Assembly: GCA_034620365.1 (NCBI GenBank)
Contig: JAQGEQ010000237.1
Coordinates: 20,001-84,000 of the forward strand
Direction: 5' to 3'
Source of the DNA: Pegea sp. RAD2-039
Lineage: Eukaryota; Chordata; Thaliacea; Salpida; Salpidae
Length of the DNA: 64,000 bases
How positions within the stretch are numbered: the stretch's first letter is position 1; each line of letters opens with the position of its first letter. Below are positions 60,059-64,000 of this stretch, one piece after another. Made by a program: the position numbers and the translations under genes. Under the pieces are notes generated by a model that was given only the letters and a program-made list of their open reading frames with translations, was not told the DNA's origin and ran no database searches.

Positions 60059-61090
60059 TTAAAAATTCAACAAGCAACGTTCTACAATAGTTTGAGTAAA
60101 GTACACGACAACAGAGAAGCAAGCACAATAAGAACTAAAATCAAAATGACGTTTTATGATATCATTAGTTTTAACTGATTCTTTTACACAGAATTCTGGA
60201 AATTTATCAAAATCTGGAAAGTTAGAAGAACATGAATAGCAATCATCGTTGCAAACAAATGATACATTTCCTTGTTTTGTAAAATTTTCAAATTTGTTGA
60301 TAAACTCACATGAACAGTTCAAATTATTTCCATTTATATTTACACTTAAAACATACCGAAATATTTCTAAATCAATATTTATTATTTTGTTATTGGAAAC
60401 ATCAAATTTTTCAAGTTTCAATTGAAACAATGGAATTGAAGTAATTAAATTATTGTTCAAAAGAAGAACTTTCAAATTAATAAATTTGTTAAATGAATTA
60501 TTTCCAGAAAAAAATATTTCAATTTCATTATGAGACAAATCTAATTTTTCAATACTAGTAGGAAACAAAAACAAAGAAATATTTTTCAACAAATTTCCTG
60601 ATAAATCAATTATCTTTAGTTGTTGAAAGTCTGAAAAATCTGAGTCTTCATTCAGAGCAGTTAGTTTGTTGTTTCTTGCCGAAAATTGTTGAAGATTTTT
60701 CGGAAGATTTTTACTTGTTGTATTGACTGATTTAATCTTGTTGTCATCCAGAACTAATTCTTTCAAATTTGAAATATCAAGTGCAAGAAAATTGACAATT
60801 TGTAAATTATTTTTGGTAATTTCTAATTCTCTTAGTTCAATGTAGTTATGATCAAGTTTTACTTCAGACAAATTATTGTTTGATAAAATCATAGAATTTA
60901 TGCGAAAATGTTTTGTAACAAGTGAAAAATTTTGTAAAGTAACATTTATACATGAAACATATTTTGGAAATAACTCACAGCTAGCTGGAAAAGAGCTTTC
61001 TATAGCTGTACTGGTACAAATACAAAATATAAAAGCAAAATAAATGACAACTAACATTCTAATTAAAAGAATTTTGTCAGAAGTTAGCAT
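60059..61090 (-). CDS. LRR surface protein (gene B4)
   Basis: 343 aa, intact. Groups with B2 (SVNTTSKNLPKNLQQF, ISLFLFPTS). Private changes include INSMILSN, LQIVNFLAL, IKSVNTT and IEKLDLS, several on LRR consensus-flanking positions. Palindrome AAACTATAGTTT upstream. Confidence 0.85.
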   Translation of the reverse strand: MLTSDKILLIRMLVVIYFAFIFCICTSTAIESSFPASCELFPKYVSCINVTLQNFSLVTKHFRINSMILSNNNLSEVKLDHNYIELRELEITKNNLQIVNFLALDISNLKELVLDDNKIKSVNTTSKNLPKNLQQFSARNNKLTALNEDSDFSDFQQLKIIDLSGNLLKNISLFLFPTSIEKLDLSHNEIEIFFSGNNSFNKFINLKVLLLNNNLITSIPLFQLKLEKFDVSNNKIINIDLEIFRYVLSVNINGNNLNCSCEFINKFENFTKQGNVSFVCNDDCYSCSSNFPDFDKFPEFCVKESVKTNDIIKRHFDFSSYCACFSVVVYFTQTIVERCLLNF

Positions 61091-62435
61091 AAAAAATAAT
61101 AACTTTTTATCACAGAGGAAAAGCTAGAGTCAAACTATAGTTTCAATATACGTTGACTGTTTGATAAATTTTGTTATCGTTTGTTCTTTTAAACCAAAGG
61201 TTCATTCTTTTCAAGAAAGTTCATTTTCAGGGTTACATCTATTGTAGTTGGTTAAAAATATACAAAAGAAAAACTTTTTTAGTTTTATTTTTGAAAATGT
61301 GACTATTGGAACTGAAACAAAAATGGTTTTAAGACTTAAGTATTTAAGATTTTTAACTAAAAAGCTGAAAAAAAAATATTTTTATTCAAATTTTAACATT
61401 TACTCAATTTTGCTTTTTAAGTTAGTAACTTTTCCAGTATTTTCTTATTTATAGACTAAATCTTGCTCTTAAGCTTTCATTTTCATATTTCAATTTAAAT
61501 TAATTCCTGAAGATTATCTATGAGATTAGTGGATAGATCAAAAAGAGGATTAAGATTAAATCACAAGGAAAATTGTCGTTTACTTTAAAGAAAATGTTTG
61601 AAAATAATTTATTCAATTTTTTTTTATCTCAAACAAAATATGTTTTTAGTCAGAAGCAATCGAACCAACTTCAGATTTTAACTTCAGTTTTTACCAATCA
61701 TTAACCTTAAGCTGATTTGATTTTATTCAAATTACTTAAAACGGCAATTCTTAATAATACTTGAAACTAGTTTTTGATTGAATGACGTCATCAAGTAGAA
61801 ATCATCTATTGAAAGTTAATTAGTTTTCTAAGAACAAATATTTGATCACATGAACTGCTTTACATTTATCAATAAACTTGAACTTCAAATAACACTCCTT
61901 AATCTAAAGTATTTATTTTGTTTGAGTTAAAAATTGCAGCAAGAAAAATCTAAAATACTTTCTCAGTTAAATTGAGGTATTTAAATAAATAAGGAAGTAA
62001 AGATTTGTAGACAGTTTCTCATCAGTTATCAAAAATAATCAAAAATCAATGTTTTTTTTCTAAATGAAATTTTCAAGTAAATTGTGTTTAAGATAAAAAT
62101 TTTAAAATTAATTTAAAAAATTTAAATATACTTAATTTAAAAGTATTTAATTTTCTCTATGCTAAGTTAAGATTCACTACAAAAAAGAAATCTACAATAA
62201 AAAAATAAAAATATGTTCTAAAGGTTACTTAAAAAATCTGACGTTTCTTAATTGTTCACTTGTTTTTAATTAATTCCAGGAGCAAAGAGATGTTTAAAAG
62301 GTCTTTGATATCATAATTTAACATCAATACAGAAATAATAGAATCACTGTAATAGCATAATTAAACCTAAATTTTGAATGAACGTTTGATTTGATAAATA
62401 TAAAAAGAAGATGAAAAAATTGACGATTTTACATT
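61091..62435. other. B4 upstream and edge of the duplication
   Basis: Close to the other B upstream regions to about 62090, then only loosely similar (AGGAGCAAAGAGAT near 62278) to the Y-block joins at 24870 and 52540. Confidence 0.5.
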
Positions 62436-62592
62436 TCATTTATTAAAGAAACTACTTAAATCTTGTTGTTTTAACAAAATTTTAAGACATACAAGAGATT
62501 TTGATGTAGTGATGGATTTGGGAAGGGAATTCCAAACCTTGGTTAGTCTTAATAAAGCTGTTACTCCACTGGATGTTAATAAAACAGAATTT
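62436..62592 (-). pseudogene. LINE ORF2 C-terminal relic
   Basis: The minus strand reads VWNSLPKSITTSKSLVCLKI and then a stop. It is related to WNNLPSEIVMSKSLMLFKKK at the C-terminus of the 8-11 kb LINE. It is too diverged to be the same subfamily, and no tail or hairpin is evident. Confidence 0.65.
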
Positions 62593-62819
62593 TAATGTAA
62601 AAGATATCCACGAAAAAAGAAACTCCTTAAAAAGTAAAAACTAACCAAGCTTTATCTTTCAAATCCTTTTAAATATTCCACAAAAAGTATAAATTAATTA
62701 TAGTTAGATTTACTTTTAGAATAAAACGAAAATTAACAGAGTTCAAACCAACAGTTCAATAACAAATAATGGAAAGCTTTTGTAAGTTTAATTGAAATAT
62801 TTTATTTGAGTGATTATTA

Positions 62820-64000
62820 GTTAGGAAAAAAGTTTTTGAAATTTTACTGTTAAGTAGCATATTGAGAAATTAATAAATTTCATCATTATACGAAACCAAA
62901 CTTTTTAAAAAAGTAGAATCGAAACAACTAAAATTTTTATAAATTCTAACAAATTATCTTAGTTTATATTCTTTAGTAATTTTTGATATCTAAATCTTAT
63001 AGTGGTTAAAATCAATGTTAAACTTAGATAAACTTCAAATTTTCATTGTTAGTTTATGTTAAAAAGTTTTTTCTCATAAGTAAAATTATTTTAGAAAGAA
63101 ACCTTAAATAAGTTTAGTTTTATCAAACTCTGTACAACTATTGAATTAAGGATAACTGTTAGTGACAAACGTTGTACAGCAAAAAAATTAATTTAAACAT
63201 TTTGTGATTGTAAATTCAGCAAACAAATGTCATTTTAAAATGGTTTTATAATTAAAGCAAATATCAATACTTAGTTTTGATTTTTCAAAAAATGTTGACT
63301 AAAGACAAATATGAATAAAAATTGAATTAAAAGTTTTATTTACGTTTCTCTTGTCAGTAGATAACTACAAATGTTTGTATACACTGCGGTATTTATTCAG
63401 AAAAATATTAAAATTTATTTTCAATTTTGTAATTAATTTTTAATAGTTAAAAAGTAAATAGTTTTCAAAACACATATAAATAGATGAGTACATCATAAAA
63501 TACTAGTAGAACAGTCAAACTACTTTTTATTGTCAGTGACTGATGTTGCAAAGATAATTTATAATATGATTTTTATAACAATAAATTTGTTTAATTATTA
63601 TATAAACTGTTGGAAATAAAAGTAGAAACTTTTTGTAAAAATAGTTCAAAAACTCAAACAAGCTTATTACTTTGCTTAGTCTATTTTGTTGTCTACTACT
63701 TGTAAAATGCTTAGTCTATACTATTGTCAGGATTTAAGTGTTAACTTTTATTGATTCAACAAGTTTTTATCTTTGAAATATTTGCTTAAAAAAATAATTT
63801 TTTAATGTTCTTTAATTTTTATTTTTCTTTTAATGATATTTTGCTTTTTACGTTAAAAATTACGTTTAATTTAAACCATATTTCACCTGGTTAAAGATTA
63901 TATTTCTTAAGACATTGTTTATTCAACAAAATCAAAATATTTAAGAAGAAATATTTTAGATATTTGTTAACAAATTGGTTTAATTTTTTTTTAGTTTTTT
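62820..64000 (-). repeat. Inverted, diverged copy of the X flank
   Basis: The reverse complement resembles 11300-12520. Matching words include TACTCATCTATTTATATG (63485 against 11697), TATAATGATGAAAT (62882 against 12437) and AACTAAGTAT (63270 against 11910), in the same relative order. No exon seen. Confidence 0.6.

Larger units (their letters stand above)
33894..62100. repeat. Large tandem duplication, copy 2 (X2-Y3-Y4)
   Basis: Second copy of the set starting at 1505. It starts in the middle of the RT relic (33894-34040) and runs through X2, Y3 and Y4. Confidence 0.9.
52740..62100. repeat. Y block, copy Y4
   Basis: Starts with a Y2-like end (lysine-rich T tail, about 52740-52940) and continues as Y1/Y3-like T tail from about 52955, so it is mosaic. 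Similarity to the other upstream regions fades after about 62090. Confidence 0.8.

Noticed and set aside
1911..61090. Lamprey-type VLR assembly system
   Set aside because: The LRR genes are complete, with signal peptide to anchor, not germline-incomplete with flanking cassettes. Shared modules are better explained by gene conversion.
1..64000. CRISPR arrays, bacterial operons or prophage
   Set aside because: No direct-repeat/spacer structure or Shine-Dalgarno-linked genes; introns, an intron-bearing tRNA and a LINE show nuclear eukaryotic DNA.

Overview
The window is eukaryotic DNA, most likely from an AT-rich invertebrate animal. Evidence: very low G+C by eye outside one retrotransposon, GT-AG introns of about 65 nt to over 1 kb, a nuclear tRNA-Leu(CAA) with an intron, a CR1-like LINE whose ORF1 carries a PHD-type zinc finger, and metazoan-style receptor genes (signal peptide, LRR or Cys-rich ectodomain, one TM helix, tyrosine-bearing tail). 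The species cannot be fixed; a rotifer or a cnidarian would fit, but that is inference.

Layout. Left edge (1-1500): tRNA-Leu and LINE debris. The rest is one locus copied at two levels. Block X (about 1505-15200, again at 33894-42600) holds an LRR receptor gene (A), a truncated LRR gene, and, in the first copy only, a multi-exon TNFR-like gene and a LINE. Block Y (about 9-10 kb; starts near 15526, 25029, 42905 and 52740) holds, all on the minus strand, a multi-exon TNFR-like gene (T), exons of a small unknown gene (D), a broken LRR/TM/tail gene (C) and an intact single-exon LRR gene (B). The order is X1-Y1-Y2-X2-Y3-Y4: Y was doubled, then the whole X-Y-Y set of about 32 kb was doubled. The right end (62.4-64 kb) holds a LINE relic and an old inverted copy of the X flank.

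The T genes were pieced together here from splice sites. In all four Y copies, exons with matching phases join to an open frame: short first exon, linker, Cys-rich exon with a YD...C-x2-C core like TACI/BCMA, microexon, coiled coil, TM, tail. Block X carries a diverged paralogue with the same phases. LRR receptors and TNFR-like receptors therefore duplicate together, and their tails share short tyrosine motifs (PIYS, VIYS, AIYEEI, PVYSVI). An immune or allorecognition-type receptor cluster is a reasonable inference, not something the sequence proves. Different segments of the Y copies group differently (Y1 with Y3 in B and C; Y1 with Y2 in the T ectodomain), which points to ongoing exchange.
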